Origin: Siniperca chuatsi | Taxonomy: Eukaryota > Chordata > Actinopteri > Centrarchiformes > Sinipercidae | Reading direction: 5' to 3' | Length of the DNA: 64,000 bases | NCBI RefSeq assembly: GCF_020085105.1 | Contig: NC_058046.1 | Location: 14,243,175 to 14,307,174, forward strand | In this document: one piece after another, positions 23,301 to 36,290 of the stretch | Layout of the letters: every line of letters starts with the position of its first letter | Numbering within the stretch: the first letter of the stretch is position 1 | The notes under the pieces: generated by a model | The model's input: the letters and a program-made list of their open reading frames with translations, nothing else | Database searches by the model: none | What the model was told of the DNA's origin: nothing | Position numbers and translations under genes: made by a program

Positions 23301-25026
23301 GGTCAAACCAGCACCTTGCATGGTAGCTGACTGCTTTCGGTGTGTGGGTAAACGACAGGCCAATTGTAAAGTGCTTTGGATAAAAGCGCTTTATAAATGC
23401 AACCATTTATCAGCTACAGTATGTTATTTATGTTTTAAGACCACCAGCCAACACACTTGTGGTTGTATCTTTAAATGCTGTTAAGAGAAAGTGAGATTAT
23501 TATTATTATTTACCATCACAAGGGGAAGAGAGGTAGACCGGCCCGCACCAATCAGCACAGACATCATACCAATGTCTCAAGAGTTCCGCCCCAAGACGCA
23601 CAGCAGCGGTAAAACCAGGAGTTTGGACACCTAACACCTGTAATAAAAGTCAGGAAACAACAAGAGTTGAGTCATTAATATTACTCATGCTAAAACACTT
23701 GAGTGGTGATCTTGTATTGATATATTCTGAGGATGAAGCTGTACGTAAAAAATTACAGATTCCTCTGCACAGTGCTGGGTAATTGATTAGATTATTAGGC
23801 ACAGGCTACTGCTTCATTTCTACATGTTTGTCACTGAGCAACACTGAGGTGTAGTTATATATCTCTGCTATAATCAGTTACAGTGTTTATGTACAGTTGA
23901 GATTACCCGGTTCTCCGCTATTGCCCGAGAGCTCTTCCCTAAAGCAACCTTCGTGGCTTGCCGGATGAATTCTTTCAGACCAAGAGCAGGTGGATACTCT
24001 GGACGAAGAGTGGGATCAGCGCTTAACTGTTGCTTTATTTTTCCAGGAAGACGCAGTTCAAAGGTCTTCCCTTCCTCACTATAATACTCTGAGAAATCCA
24101 ACAAAACACAGTATCAAACTGCGAAAAAATATTAATGAATCATTGGAAAGGAAAAGAAAGGTCACAACGAGAGAAAACTGTAAGTGAGTCGCTCAGAAAG
24201 TCTACCCTAAACTAGAATTGACATACTATTTCTTAAATATGTGCATTTCAGCTTTAAAGTGTGATTTGTAGTTAACATGTCATCTAGAAAGAGGCAGCAA
24301 TCAGGTCAAAAAAGTTGAAACCAATGTGATATTGCCTTAAGATACAGATCCTCTACTGGTAAGATGCTTAAGAAGTTACTGTCTTACTGCATTGTATGCC
24401 TAGGTAAAGACTTTGAAAATTAAGAAGATAATAAGGTGCACTGAGGGGCGATCTACCCAGAGCCACCCCACCTTTTTTACTTCAAATACTTCTATATTCA
24501 TCTGAATACAGTTAGGGAAAACCCAACCCCTTCAGAAACCTATTGATGAAATCACATGAAACATCTGCAATGAAAGTTAGCTACATCACTAGCATACATT
24601 TTTCATGCTATATTGCAGTTTTGTATTTCTACAGGCACATTAGGCCTGCTCTGTGAGGCTCCTCAAAGAATGTGTTTTGACTACACAACGTTATTTTTGA
24701 CATTTTTGCGACTAAGTCCAACTGTCTAACAGAATACAGCAAACAAACGTCGTCCTAATTAATTGAAACTTAATATGCAAGTAATAATGTAAAAACCCCT
24801 CCCTCTGCTCTTGTCAAAAAATCATACATGACCACAGATGAGCGGACTCACCTCTCCCTGCCAGGTAAACTTTCCTGGCTTGAGTGTCTTTCTTGAAGGC
24901 GGACAATAGCCTTGTTTCGGGACTCACTGCTGCGGTGTGAGTATTGGTAAACACAGAGAGATGACCTCCTAGGTCTCCATTTTGGTTGACCTCTTTTTCA
25001 TCAAGGCTGCTGCTGGGTCGGCTCAT
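20373..25026 (-). CDS. got1l1: GOT1L1, aspartate aminotransferase-like protein lacking catalytic residues
   Basis: Eight exons on the minus strand: 24852-25026, 23907-24088, 23514-23637, 22337-22554, 22076-22226, 21313-21478, 20889-21031 and 20373-20512. Borders are GT-AG and intron phases (1,0,1,0,1,2,1) all match, giving 432 aa. Aligned by eye to cytosolic aspartate aminotransferase, it keeps the fold over its full length: YPPALGLKEFI, AIAENRVLGVQTPG, EYYYWDDKQRGVCLEKLL, LERDAWPVQY, LCAQSFSHCFGLYG, LLGTPGCWGHL, LDYIAESIHLAL. The active site does not survive. The PLP lysine (K258) is H278, and N194, D222, Y225, R266 and R386 are Y214, L242, A245, A286 and C406. The loop that carries W140 is shortened. 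Transaminase activity is therefore not expected. The start ATG at 25026 gives an N-terminal extension of about 20 residues over GOT1. Mammalian GOT1L1 is a divergent, testis-biased paralogue whose proposed aspartate-racemase role is disputed. Identity is supported by sequence and by RAB11FIP1/ADRB3 synteny. Confidence 0.9.
21486..21535. repeat. short teleost repeat tail in got1l1 intron 5
   Basis: AATCAGAATCAGAAATACTT followed by TATT is a very common short dispersed fish sequence, usually seen at the 3' end of retroelements. It starts about 10 bases upstream of exon 6 on the gene's strand. Confidence 0.4.
23165..23412 (+). mobile_element. tRNA-derived SINE in got1l1 intron 3
   Basis: An A-box-like TGTGGCTTAGGAGGAAGAGC and a B-box-like GGGTTGGCAGTTTGATCCC lie about 30 bases apart, as in a tRNA-type polymerase III promoter. 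The body then has TTCTTGGGCAAGACACTGAA and GTGCTTTGGATAAAAGCGC, typical of a widespread fish SINE. It ends in TATAAATGCAACCATTTA. It runs antisense to got1l1. It is not a functional tRNA. Confidence 0.75.
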
Positions 25027-25079
25027 CTTGAACCCAGCCTGGCAAGTCAGCCCGCGAGCTGTGAGCCTTTTGTTTAGCC

Positions 25080-25130
25080 ACTGTTGCCAGGCTACGGCAC
25101 GTATTTGGATACTGTCACCCCGGCAACGGT
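25080..25130 (-). promoter_or_regulatory. got1l1: got1l1 promoter region with two X-box-like motifs
   Basis: Some 55-100 bases upstream of the got1l1 ATG lie GTTGCCAGGCTAC (25083-25095) and, on the minus strand, GTTGCCGGGGTGAC (25127-25114). Each has a perfect GTTGCC half and one mismatch in the second half of the RFX-factor X-box (GTNRCC-N(0-3)-RGYAAC). RFX factors drive ciliary and testis genes, which would fit the reported testis bias of mammalian GOT1L1. The assignment is motif-based only. Confidence 0.4.
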
Positions 25131-27660
25131 GATAGGTGAGTTTGTCACAAGCTAATTTGTGGCTCTGGCGAGTTTACTTTTGCCATGGCAGTGAGCTATC
25201 AACAAACAGGCTAGTCTGTCTGGAAATGAAAGGATCACTTATCAGTTTTGGTGAAGACGAGACAAACCCCAAATATATTTGCTTCAGCCTCACACTGACA
25301 CTGACAACAAATCAGTTCAAGGAGGACCCTCTGCTGCTCATTAAGGTTTGTTTTGGTGGTTCTACAAAAGAGGCAGCATTTAATTGTACAACATGGGTTT
25401 CACTGATCCATCGGCATACATCTTTGTACCGAATAGATGACTTTCTTTAGACCTCCTAGAATTTTTAGAGATCAAACTTGCCTCTAGATTGTAGAATTAT
25501 ATTTCCTTTGTAATCTAAATTTGCTTTTGACTATATAAAATGTGGCAGAGTAGTGTTCTGTATTTGCCTTTACCAATGAAGAAGAGATATCCAGCTTCCC
25601 CACAGTGTAATGCTCTTCAACTTATAAGAAAGCACCATAGTGCTTGTGCATCAAGCCTCTGGGAAGAACAGGCAAACAATAGAAGAACAGCCATTTCATG
25701 GGGATGAAGAAGTAGCAGTGAATTGAAACCCCATAATCAAAGTAAACATCTGTCAGCTATTAAATGGAAAGGAAAAATCAGTGAGCCAGGTTATGTAGTT
25801 CACTTTATGAAGCTGGTAGTCATAGATCACTGCACTAGATGGCAGTAGATGGCCAAAACAGGCAGTTAATATTGTTAATTAGCTGACCAGGGGTAATTTA
25901 AGAAAGGGCAATTGAAGAGACACACTTTCTCTCATCCACTGTACTCGTACTTGTTGACAGCTTAAAGAGAATCATCTATTTAATCAATAGCATTATTAAG
26001 CATTATAACAGGATTCTGAGGTTTTCCAGGCAAAGAATAGGGAGACAAACTAAAATGTAAGTATTGCCTTACGGGGCCCTTGTTTTCTGGACTACTGAGA
26101 CAGTTTGCCCTTTCTGTGATGGATTTTTTCTTGTGTGATTATTAAACGTCATTACATAATGCTGAGTGTAGAAAAAAGTGCCTTTCATTTCATTCTGAGG
26201 CAGTGGCAAAACCTTTGACTTTGTCTATTGCCGGGCTTCTTCGTGCCATCAAACTACACTGTGGCTACAGTTGAAATGTGGGGTGTCGGGTTATCTGTGT
26301 TTGCCCAGTTGTCCATGGAAGTAAGAAAAATTACAGTCTAACAACAAAATGGGCCCAGAAACACAGGTACAAAGATATCAGCAAAAATTCTTACAATGAA
26401 GCCATTGTTGATTCTATGATTCCAGGATTGTGGTCATCTGAGAAAAAGACTTCTTATATCTACGACTTTAAAGTCATATCAGGCTACTGTTAGTGTGAGT
26501 AGTGAGAAGGAGAGGATGCCAGAGGTTGTAAGCTGGGCCCAGTGGTATGTGCCTCAGCCACGCTACCATGTTACCAGGATGAATCCACAATACTTTATCT
26601 AATTAAGGTGCTGTTGACTCAATTGGATTTAAGGGCTCCTAACTGGTGAGCTCTGAAGTCTAAATTTGGTGTCAAAGGAGTTTCTTTTTGTGTGAAATGC
26701 CCCGTGCTCTGAAAATATCTGTCTGTCCTGAAGAAAACTGTGCCGTAACACTGGCCCAGGACAAGTTGTTGGCACAGGAAAGGCTCAACGGAAAAGTTGT
26801 GTTAATCAGAATACTGCATATTTAAAGTCTAGTGATTTGCATGTGCAATCAAGAGGAGAGAGAAAAAACAATACTGCACACTTCAAAGCAGATCCAAGAT
26901 TAAAAACTTTCAAACACCGGTGTTTGAGTTCCATTGTCACGATTAATAGAAAACATTGCAAACACATCCAATATATGCAACATGGTATATATTTTGTATT
27001 TTGAGAGTTTTCCTATCTAGAAGTGCTGCTCCTTCAACAAAAAACCTGTTGCATTTACATTTTAGAAACTATTTGACTCCATGGTTTAAGTGTGTAGTTT
27101 GAAATTTGAAATCAGTGTGTGAAATATGAAACGTATTCTTATTATGGTCCAATAAGGGTGAATATAATTTGTGGATGATATCACCTTCACCTTTTGCTTC
27201 CTGTAATCATCTTATCACATAGTCACAGATGTACCTTAAGTGGTGGCTTCTCTTTTCTTTTCCTTAAAAAAATGTTTAGAATTGATTTAAATCTAATCCT
27301 GCTAATAGAAAACCTTCTAACAGGAATCAGCTGATAAGATGGTGGCTTAACTCTCAGGATAATTGTTTCCACTCTGAGTTGTTGTGGTTTTTTGCTGGAT
27401 GATATTTCAGTAGTCACACAGCCCGCCTCGCAGAGCTAATGCTCGTCACAGTTTGTTTTCAAATGTCATGCATTCTACTCTTGGTTTATTTTTTAAAGTC
27501 CCAAATCTTGTAAATTCCTCTCATAACATAACAAGATGTCTGCTCAAACAGTAGCAGAGCCAGAGATGACGGTGGTTTTGGTGGGTGGAGGATTACTTAA
27601 AATAAAAAAAATGAAGTTTGAATTGTCTCTTGAGTCTGTATCAACAATTGTTTTACATTG
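25131..27660. other. intergenic region, no confirmed gene
   Basis: Sequence between the got1l1 promoter and the hAT element. A + strand frame at 25136-25450 reads away from the got1l1 promoter and contains a passage (KGSLISFGEDETNPKYIC) that is not low-complexity, but nothing recognisable follows and no splice partner was found. Not called as a gene. No RNA gene was seen. Confidence 0.4.
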
Positions 27661-27662
27661 CT

Positions 27663-28028
27663 CAGTGTTATAGAGAAGTTCCCAATGTGGGGGGTCAGGA
27701 CCCAAGATAAATCTGAGGGGTCACAAGATGATTAACAGGATAAGAAAGAAAAAAAAACATATATATATATATTTCTCTTATACAAAATTATGTATATTTA
27801 GTCCTGACTTCTCTCAAAATGTCTCTTTTTTCACATGAAATACTCGATACTTCCTACCTCTTTAGGCCTTTAAAATTCCTTAAAATGAAACAACCTGAGA
27901 AGGAAAAAATCTTAGTCAAACTGATCACAATTCATGTCCACGTTGAAGTCATAACCTCTGACAAGAGGTCACAAGTAGACAATGCTTCATTTTCTGGGGT
28001 CACAAGCCAAAAAGTTTGGGAACCACTG
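27663..28028. mobile_element. hAT-type MITE
   Basis: The right end on the complement reads CAGTGGTTCCCAAACTTTTT then GGCTTGTGACCCC. The left end reads CAGTG, a short disruption, then GTTCCCAATGTGGGGGGTC. CAGTGGTTCCCAA ends are typical of a common fish hAT MITE. The ORF at 27819-28034 is incidental. A short AT dinucleotide run (27761-27772) lies inside. Confidence 0.7.
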
Positions 28029-31000
28029 TTGTAGAAGGTGATGCACTGATAATGACTGTGTTGTATGGAAGCCATTAAAGGCTGTAATCACTTCAATTTC
28101 ATAAGTAAATTTATAGACCACCGAATGTATAGCATTCACATTTTTTATTTTGAAAATCATCTATCTGGATTCATGTGCTTTGAATTCCCCTCTTTGAAAT
28201 TTCTAGTTGGTTATTTAAACTTTTGCAAATTTCAAAAGGTTTTAGGTTCACAGATTCTGATACACATTTCAATTCAGATAAATTCAGATTAAACATTTAA
28301 GTGTCTGTGGTTTCCAGTCGCTTGCCTTTTTTTGATCATGTGACTGATATAGGACAGTGGTCTTATTGATTCTGTTCAGGCTTGATTACTTATCCACTGT
28401 AGCCCGGACGTTCAAGTTTGAATTTTTGTGCCTTGAATTTTGGTGTCTGTATTTTACCAATCAAGTTTTTGACTTGACTTGAATTTTTAGATCGGAAAAT
28501 GACCTGTTGAATTTGAGTCCTTGAATTATTTTTTATTTTTTTATTGGACACTTCATTCTCAATTTGTGAAACAAATACCATCAAGTTTGGGAAATTATAC
28601 TACATGAAATGACCATCTGGACATTTCCAAGAGGCTTACCATATTATTCCAGATTGATGGGTTTTAAAATAATGCTATAAACTCAGTGGTATTTATATTT
28701 CAACATTATACATTCAGTTGTTTATATGATTTACATTATTACAGCCTTTTTTTACTTCCATAGTGGTGAGTTTGCACACAGAGCACACGTAACCAATGTT
28801 ACACAGTTTTATAAAATTTTATTTCTCAATGCAACAGATGATGTTATGTAAGTGATAACACACAACAGTGTGTCCTGATATAATAAAATAATGGCTGAGG
28901 TCCATTATTTTTTTATATTTGGACATTTCAGTTATTGATTTAGTTATTGATCTTATACCATGGCAGCTTACCAAAGGAAAAAGGGTAAGGAGTTTAGTGA
29001 TAACATAGCATCTAGCAGAAATGTTGTGCTATGGTTACCTGCAGTTTATAATACTGTACCTTGCACAATGATTTATACTGATGGTCAACTGTCAACAGGA
29101 ATTATGTTTGAGTTTCCTGATATACGATTTTAACAGCCAGCGAATGAGAAATTACCATTTTCCTTAGCCGTGGATTAATTTAACATAGACAAGGGGATTT
29201 AAGCAAGATAACTATTATTGTGCGGATACAGAGTCCAGGCTCAAAACAGAAAGATTTAGTCGGAAAACAGACACCAGAATGGAATATTTGAATGCACAGC
29301 CCTTTGGTTTAGCTGATATTACACTGAAGAGTGTGTGCCATGAACATTTATCTTTCTTAACTGGACAGTGAAGACAGTCTTGCCAGAATTATGACCTTGT
29401 ATTAAGTTAGACAACGTTTGCATTTTGCTACAGATTCAGTGTATCATAAATAGATAACTTACCAGATAATATACACTGTACAAAATGAGTTAATGCTGTC
29501 ATTATTGGAACCACAGGACACATACATTGTGTCCAAAGGTTTACTGGAATGCATTTAAAACTTGCAGATAAGTATTGTCTTATTCGGGAACAGAGAGTAT
29601 TTTGCAAACAGTATTTAGATGACACTGGGAGGTTCACCTTTGGTGTCACCTAATGTCTGTGAAGTGCTGAGTTGCAGCAGTCCATCTCCTGTCCACAGAG
29701 ACTGTCACAGTGTTCCTGTCCAGACCAAATCAGATGTTTCTTTACAGTCAATTCAGTCATCTCTTTGGGGTGAGCTTCACTCAGCTATGTTTATCAGAGC
29801 TGGTGGTAGTACTCTTCATTAGCTTGTCCTCACTGCTGTTTGGTCTCAGCCTTGGCAGGAATCACAGTAACGGCTTGCTTCAGTAGCCTGACATTTTACA
29901 GTTCATCCATCCTTTTCCTGCAGCGTGAAGCTGAAAAGAGATGAACATATTAGCACCTAGTGTCTCTATTGAAATGAATGCAAAAGACATGAGTAAATCT
30001 CACATGTGGTTAACATGTACCTAGTGTATTTTAAAAGGGGTAGGAATAGATGAGGTGACATCACATTGTGAGGAATGTCTTTACAATCAGTATGACATTC
30101 TGTTTTGTAATTGTGCTACATAGTCTTTATTCTAAAAGTTAAGATACAAGGAAGAAATGATCATTATTACATTCATCTGTAATTATGTATTACATTTATT
30201 TATTGAATTATATTAAATTCTGAACACACTGTCTAATTTTTAGCCTCATTGATTTTGTATAACTGAAAAGTACCAGACACCAAGGTCAACTCGCTATCTC
30301 ATTATGAACTTCATCATATCTTTGATTTGGTGTACAGCCCTGTGAGATGTGACCCTACGAACCAATATGTTTTTTCTGTGTGTTACTGTATGACTTGTTG
30401 GCCTGTGCTGGTCACACCCTGTATGGCATTTCAGTTTCTATTAGATAAGAAGGCTCCAAGACAACAATGACGGTTTGTTGTCTTACAGGTTTTTTGTTAG
30501 TATGTTGTTGTTTTCATGTGGAAAATTATATTAATTATATAATTATATTAACATTAATATCAGCGACGCACCTGTTCCCTTTTATCTATTTTTTCTTGCT
30601 AATTTCAGAAAGTTATTACAAAGTTGCCCTCATCTCATGTTTTGTGAAACTCTACCTTTTTCCCCACCAAGGCAGGAATTCTGATGCTATCACCGTGCAT
30701 GTCTCCACAGGACGACATAAACTACCTGGAACTATAAGGTTCACAGAAATGTGACTGCTTACGGAAAAAAATATGCAGGAAACATTTTACAATGTGGCTT
30801 CATCATAATTTCCATAGTTTTGTGGAATCTAAACCTTTTTACAGCATGTACAGTAGAATCACTGGAGTCTGGCGTATTTCACTCATGTCTTATAGGTAAG
30901 AGTGATTTTAAGCTGATGCATTTGGATGATTAATGGAAAAAGACTGCGGGAATAATATTATGTTATACATTCTGTTGAATCTCACATTGACACATGCGTT

Positions 31001-34000
31001 ATTATTTTAAATCACAAACCACAGACATAGCCTGCACATATTTTGTAGTCTCCATTCAAGTTAAGGGGAGTTAAGCTCATCAAAGTTAAGGAAAATCCAT
31101 CCATCATCTGTGACATGTGTATTCTATGTGTTTAAATCTGCCTCTCAAAGGGGGATGCAATTAAAAATCATTTAGTTAACATGATTTTTTAAAATGAATA
31201 ACAATCTGAAAAAAAATGTTTATAACACAATCTGATTATACACTTAGTAATCAGTTTATTAGCTACACCTAGCTAAAACTAATGCAGTCTAAAAAACAGT
31301 TACTGCAATAAATCCTTCATGAAGGTTGTAATGTTCAGTTTTGGTTGAAAGTGATAGAGGTGTTGAATTAACTCCATGGTCAGTTTAGAGGCTGTAGTTT
31401 GTGGTGCTATTGAACTCTAAATAAATAGCCTGGATCACATTTAAATTTTGTATCCGTCCTAACCTTAACAACTTAAGAGTTATACCGTTCCCAAGTGTTT
31501 GCTCCTGGATGCCTCCATTTAAAGACCACTATGCAGTGTGTTAGGTTCTGATATCAGCCAGGCTTGAAAGGGAGTGTTGGAGGTTTCCCTCAGGTCACTA
31601 CCAGCATGTTTTGCTTTATCCTGCTCCTTGTTTCATGCTCTCTTGGGCCTGATCTCACTCTGAGCTAACTAAATGCACATTATGGAAGTTGGTGCGTGAA
31701 GTTCGGCTGGAAGTACCGTTAGTGCACTACAGAGAAAAGCTCAGAATTACAGGGTTCACAGCACAGGAAAAAAGCATTAGTGCATGCCACTCCTAAAACG
31801 CCATCAAAACATCAGGTTGCCCTAATGTGCGGCTATTGATATGCTCACTACAGTGCCTTAACTTATTACGCCAGCATTCAGGCCACTTTGAAATCACATG
31901 GCGCTGTAACCTGCCACACATTAGCAGCTCAGTGTAGTAAAAAGCTTGTCAATCACAGACTCTGCAACAAATGTCCAGTTTAAAATCCTGTTAAACACAT
32001 GACTTATCCTGCACAGTACATTAGAAATCACTGTTTACACATTTCTTAAATTGTCTTCCATATTTACCGCATGCTATTATTTTCACACTCGTACTGCAAA
32101 AACAAAGTGTCCATTAATACAGCATTGGGCACTGTGGGAGGATACAGCATGCGTGTGGGAAATAATTATAATTATATCTGCATATTTAGCTGGTATAATG
32201 ATACAGTTTGTTCCAGTAACACAGTTAGTTATAAACCTGAGAGGCCAGCATTATAAACACAATGTCCTTTTAGATTTGTCCTCATGAGTCGTCAACTAAT
32301 ATATCTGAAATATTTACACAATAATTTGGGGTAATGAGCCGCTGGTAGTGACTTTATTGAGTCAGTATTTATACTGGAAATGACACCATCTCTCTGTGCT
32401 TTGTGTAATGTCTGGTTATTTGTGCTTTTTTAGCTCACCAAATTTGAAAGTTCACAAGCTGAGAAAAGAAACACATTTCCAAATATATACCATATTTATT
32501 TGTTTTTATGTCATGATCAGATTTTTTTGTGAAATACCAATAAGAATATTAGTCCATAAAATCTGTTCTCAACAGTAGGTCAGGCAAGCGCCTGCACTGC
32601 TTGTTGTGACCCATCAGATGTTGCTTTAGAGCTAAATCTGGATCAGCCTCAGTGATTTCTTGTCCCTGTGCCATTAGTGTCTGCTTTTCACATGATATCT
32701 TAGTAATGTTTAGCCTCATATAGCTTTTCTAAGATGGAAAATATTTTAGGGTGCATTGGATGACCATCCAAGATATCTTTTTTTCAGTTTTTAGAGCTGT
32801 TTACTCAGTTACCCAGCAACATGTTGACAAGTCATTTCCTCACGCGTGTCTCTTGATACTTTAATTATGATGCACCAGCACACAACATATATCCTGTAGA
32901 ATATGACCTCTTTAATAATGAGAGTTTTCCATGCTTTCATATGCCTGTATAGCTCCTGTACTGTAATGCTACAAGAATATTAGTCCTCTGCTCAAGAGGA
33001 GAGCTCTGGTTGTGTTTCTAAACCAGTATATCAGACATCTAACAGAGACTCTTCATTTCTGCTCCACATTCACAATGCAATTTAGTCAACAATCAAAGTT
33101 GGCTGCTTCTCTTTGAAGTAAAATGTTCCGCTCTCTGTTAGCTTAATTTTAGTGATCTCAATCATGGATAAACTGTGCTAACAAACTCCCCCTGCTCATA
33201 ACACACAGCGATGCCTTTCAAATACGTGAAGATTTTGTCTTAAATACCTCCAATACACACATCAGGACTAATGCAGTAGCGGTCTGTCTCATTTTAGAGC
33301 ACAACTAACAAATTTGCCACACTTCCACTATGATGACCAAAAACATCAAAATGTATGATCATGAATGATGAATTAGGAATGCCGTTATGCAGGGAATCCA
33401 TGAAAAATTGCCCTTGTCGTATAACATGGTGCATACGTGACAGAAGCTGAAGGCTACTGTGGATGTTGATAAGGGCAGCTGCGATATGCCTGCATGTATT
33501 TTCCATGAAAACAAAGTAACTATTGATAATAGCCTTTCTGTGCAGTGCAGCCGCTCTTCCCTAGTAACCATTCATGTCCAGTGGTTGGACCTCCCTTTTT
33601 ATCAGCCCTGGGATACATCAGCTCCTGACTTAACTATACCTGCTGTTGCATGTTGTCCCAGGGTTTAAAGGAAATTCACTGCTCAATTGTTCTTTTGTGT
33701 TGCTAGTTAAATAGAAAGTTGACAGAGATGACTGAGGAGCGCATGGCCCTAGCAGATGCCTAGCATGGTATTATTTGCAAAAACTAACCACTTCAGCACT
33801 CCAGACTCTGCCTCGAACCGTTTGTCATATTCCTTCATCAAACCTGTCTTCGAGCCGTGGCACCACCAGAGTCATTCCTGAACGGCTGGTCTCACTTACG
33901 TTTGTAATCATGCTCAAAGCGCAGGGTGAGTCCGCTGAGCCTTCCCCTTGGGGTGATTTACTACAGAACACGCCGGGCTCCTTTTAAGGAAGACTTTTAT

Positions 34001-34346
34001 ATGCTCCTAAATGTCTCCCGTTTTACAGCCTCATTGATTATGTCTGTGAAATTCCACTGAGAGGATGTCATGTAAAGAGAAGAGAAAAATTAAAGTGTGC
34101 AGAGTAAATATTTAAAATGAAACATCCCTTTGTCATAAAAATTAGTTACTCATGGGAATCCACATGGCAAAATGAGGGCTGTAGTCTTATATTTGTATGT
34201 ACATTACTGAAATTAAATGTATGGATTTTAATCTGAATTTTGGAGTTTCACTTTCAAGCTTACTGTTCATACAGGTATGTTCAGAAATTCATATACACAA
34301 GCTACAATTTCAATTTGTGACAGCAGCACTTAAAGCCTTCAATTAA
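28029..34346. other. intergenic region, no gene seen
   Basis: AT-rich DNA. Degenerate TTGAATTT/CAAGTTT words cluster at 28408-28530, and a TTAATTATATAATTATATTAA palindrome lies near 30530. No coding exon, RNA gene or clear transposon could be supported among the short ORFs. Confidence 0.45.
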
Positions 34347-34490
34347 TAAGCATGATTGTTCAAAATGTAATAACTTATCCTAATAACTCATATTTAATCA
34401 CATGTTGAAGACACCAACCCAACATGGTGATTAAATATTACTTATTAGTAAATTAGTAAGTTATTACATTTTGAACAATCATACTTATCA
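34347..34490. repeat. long imperfect inverted repeat (hairpin), about 65-bp arms
   Basis: TAAGCATGATTGTTCAAAAT and TGTAATAACTTA (34347-34378) recur inverted as TAAGTTATTACATTTTGAAC and AATCATACTTA (34457-34487). TTTAATCACATGTTG (34393-34407) recurs inverted as CAACATGGTGATTAAAT (34420-34436). The loop is 12 bases. No flanking duplication is evident. It may be a small fold-back transposon or a structured transcript. Confidence 0.7.
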
Positions 34491-36290
34491 AGTAAAGTAT
34501 ATTCTTTTTCTAGTTTGGCTTTTAAAACTGTAGTGCTGCAATAATATGTGGAATTGATGTTGCAACAAACAGAAAGCTTTCTGGGAATTTAAGTGGAAAT
34601 CTTGTGGAATATTCTATCAGAAGTCCTATTTCTGAGGACAATAATTTAAAAACATTTAAATTTATAGAATTTTTCTTAATTGATAGAAAACTTTCTTTAA
34701 TTTTTTTTTAAATCTACCAATTATTACTTTGTATCTTCCTGTATTCTGTTGGAGGCCTGCTGTCTACATTTAGTGGTGTGTTAGAATTATAATGAATCAG
34801 ATATTGAGCTGTCCAACCCCAGTTAACCTGTGTTAATGAGGGCGTTCTCATTGGCTGTCAGTCTTGTAAACAGCCTCTCCAGTTATGGGGGAAGTCTTGT
34901 GCCTAAGAGATAAAGATTTATCTGCTGCAGGGGGTGTTGGGCAGGGCACACTGAGGCCCACTGACAGGCAGAGAGACACACTAATATTTGGAAATGTCCT
35001 CAAACGTGCCATGCCAAATCAGCCTTCTACACATCGCCCAGTGGTTTTACAGAGCCACTTTACAGTCATCTATATCATAATGGGACACTATTTTTCAGAT
35101 ACCAGATAATGAAATTGACAAAAAATCTACATTTACAGCATTGAGGTTTCTATAAAATACAAAATTAATTAATGATATTGTTAACTATTATTAACTAGTG
35201 TGCCAAAAACATACTACCCACCCAAAACACACCAGCGGACATATGTTGGTTATTTTTACTACACTGACATCATCTGGATTCAAAGATTGATCCCAGGTAA
35301 CATAGTGCAGTAACCGATACAGGTACAGTCCTCAAATGTTTATTGAATCATGCATGAAAATCCAAATATTAAGTTTCACTTTTAGTTTTGTGATATTGTA
35401 ACACCCCAACAGCAGCCAATGTTTCAGGAATGATTTATTTTTCTGCACTGTTCCACCCAATCTATTTTACTCCTGCACAACAGCACACTGATGTATTAGA
35501 ACATGTCCAAATATGGATTTCTACATTTATGAAATGCACATTGGGTAGTTTAATACCAAACTCAAAATTTCAAAAATTTATCCACAGTCCTAAGACTGTT
35601 TTTGATATATTTAAAGGTGTCTAGGATTCCTAGTTTATGTCTTTAAACTGGACATACTGGATATCATGGAAAGTTATATACAGTATGCACAATGCCAAAA
35701 GGATGTGTAGATTTATAGAGTTAAAAGGCAAAATATATTTATAAGAGGAATCCCGTGAATGTTAAACTTGTTTAAAATATATTTGAAACTTTTTTGTGAT
35801 GTAGACATTTTCAGTTTGTAAGTAATACATGACAAATAATAATCATTTTCTATGATCTTTTTCTTTTTGATTATTTTGTTGGCAGCTATTATTTGTCAAA
35901 CTGAAACAAGCACAGAAGCACACATGGATAGGCATGTTTTCATTACCATCACTGTGCAATACAGCATGTCCAAAAGCAGTAATGTAAATTGTTTGATTCT
36001 CTGTGACACTGATTCTACACTGTAAGTCTCACACTTCTGTTTCACAGTGCGAATGATCTGCTCACATGTCACATGATATACCACTGATGTAACACTTAGT
36101 TATGTTGAATTAATGAAAAGAAAATAATAAAAGGACAAAGATGAATAAAAAATCAAGATTTCAAACCAGTGGCCACAGTCACAGACTCCCTGATGTACCC
36201 CACTCTCCTCTCAGTTTCATAGAGATTTGATCAAAAGTCTACGAGTTACTCTCAAATAAGATGTAGTATTATGTATAGTATTAAACAATG
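34491..36290. other. intergenic region downstream of adrb3
   Basis: AT-rich DNA with no supported gene. If adrb3 has a second exon it should lie below 36600, possibly here. A minus-strand poly(A) signal candidate (TTTATT on +) lies at 36294-36299. Confidence 0.4.

Noticed and set aside
25136..25450. Possible divergent gene on the + strand opposite got1l1
   Set aside because: The frame has a plausible-looking stretch but no recognisable family, no convincing splice partner and no downstream exons; left as intergenic.
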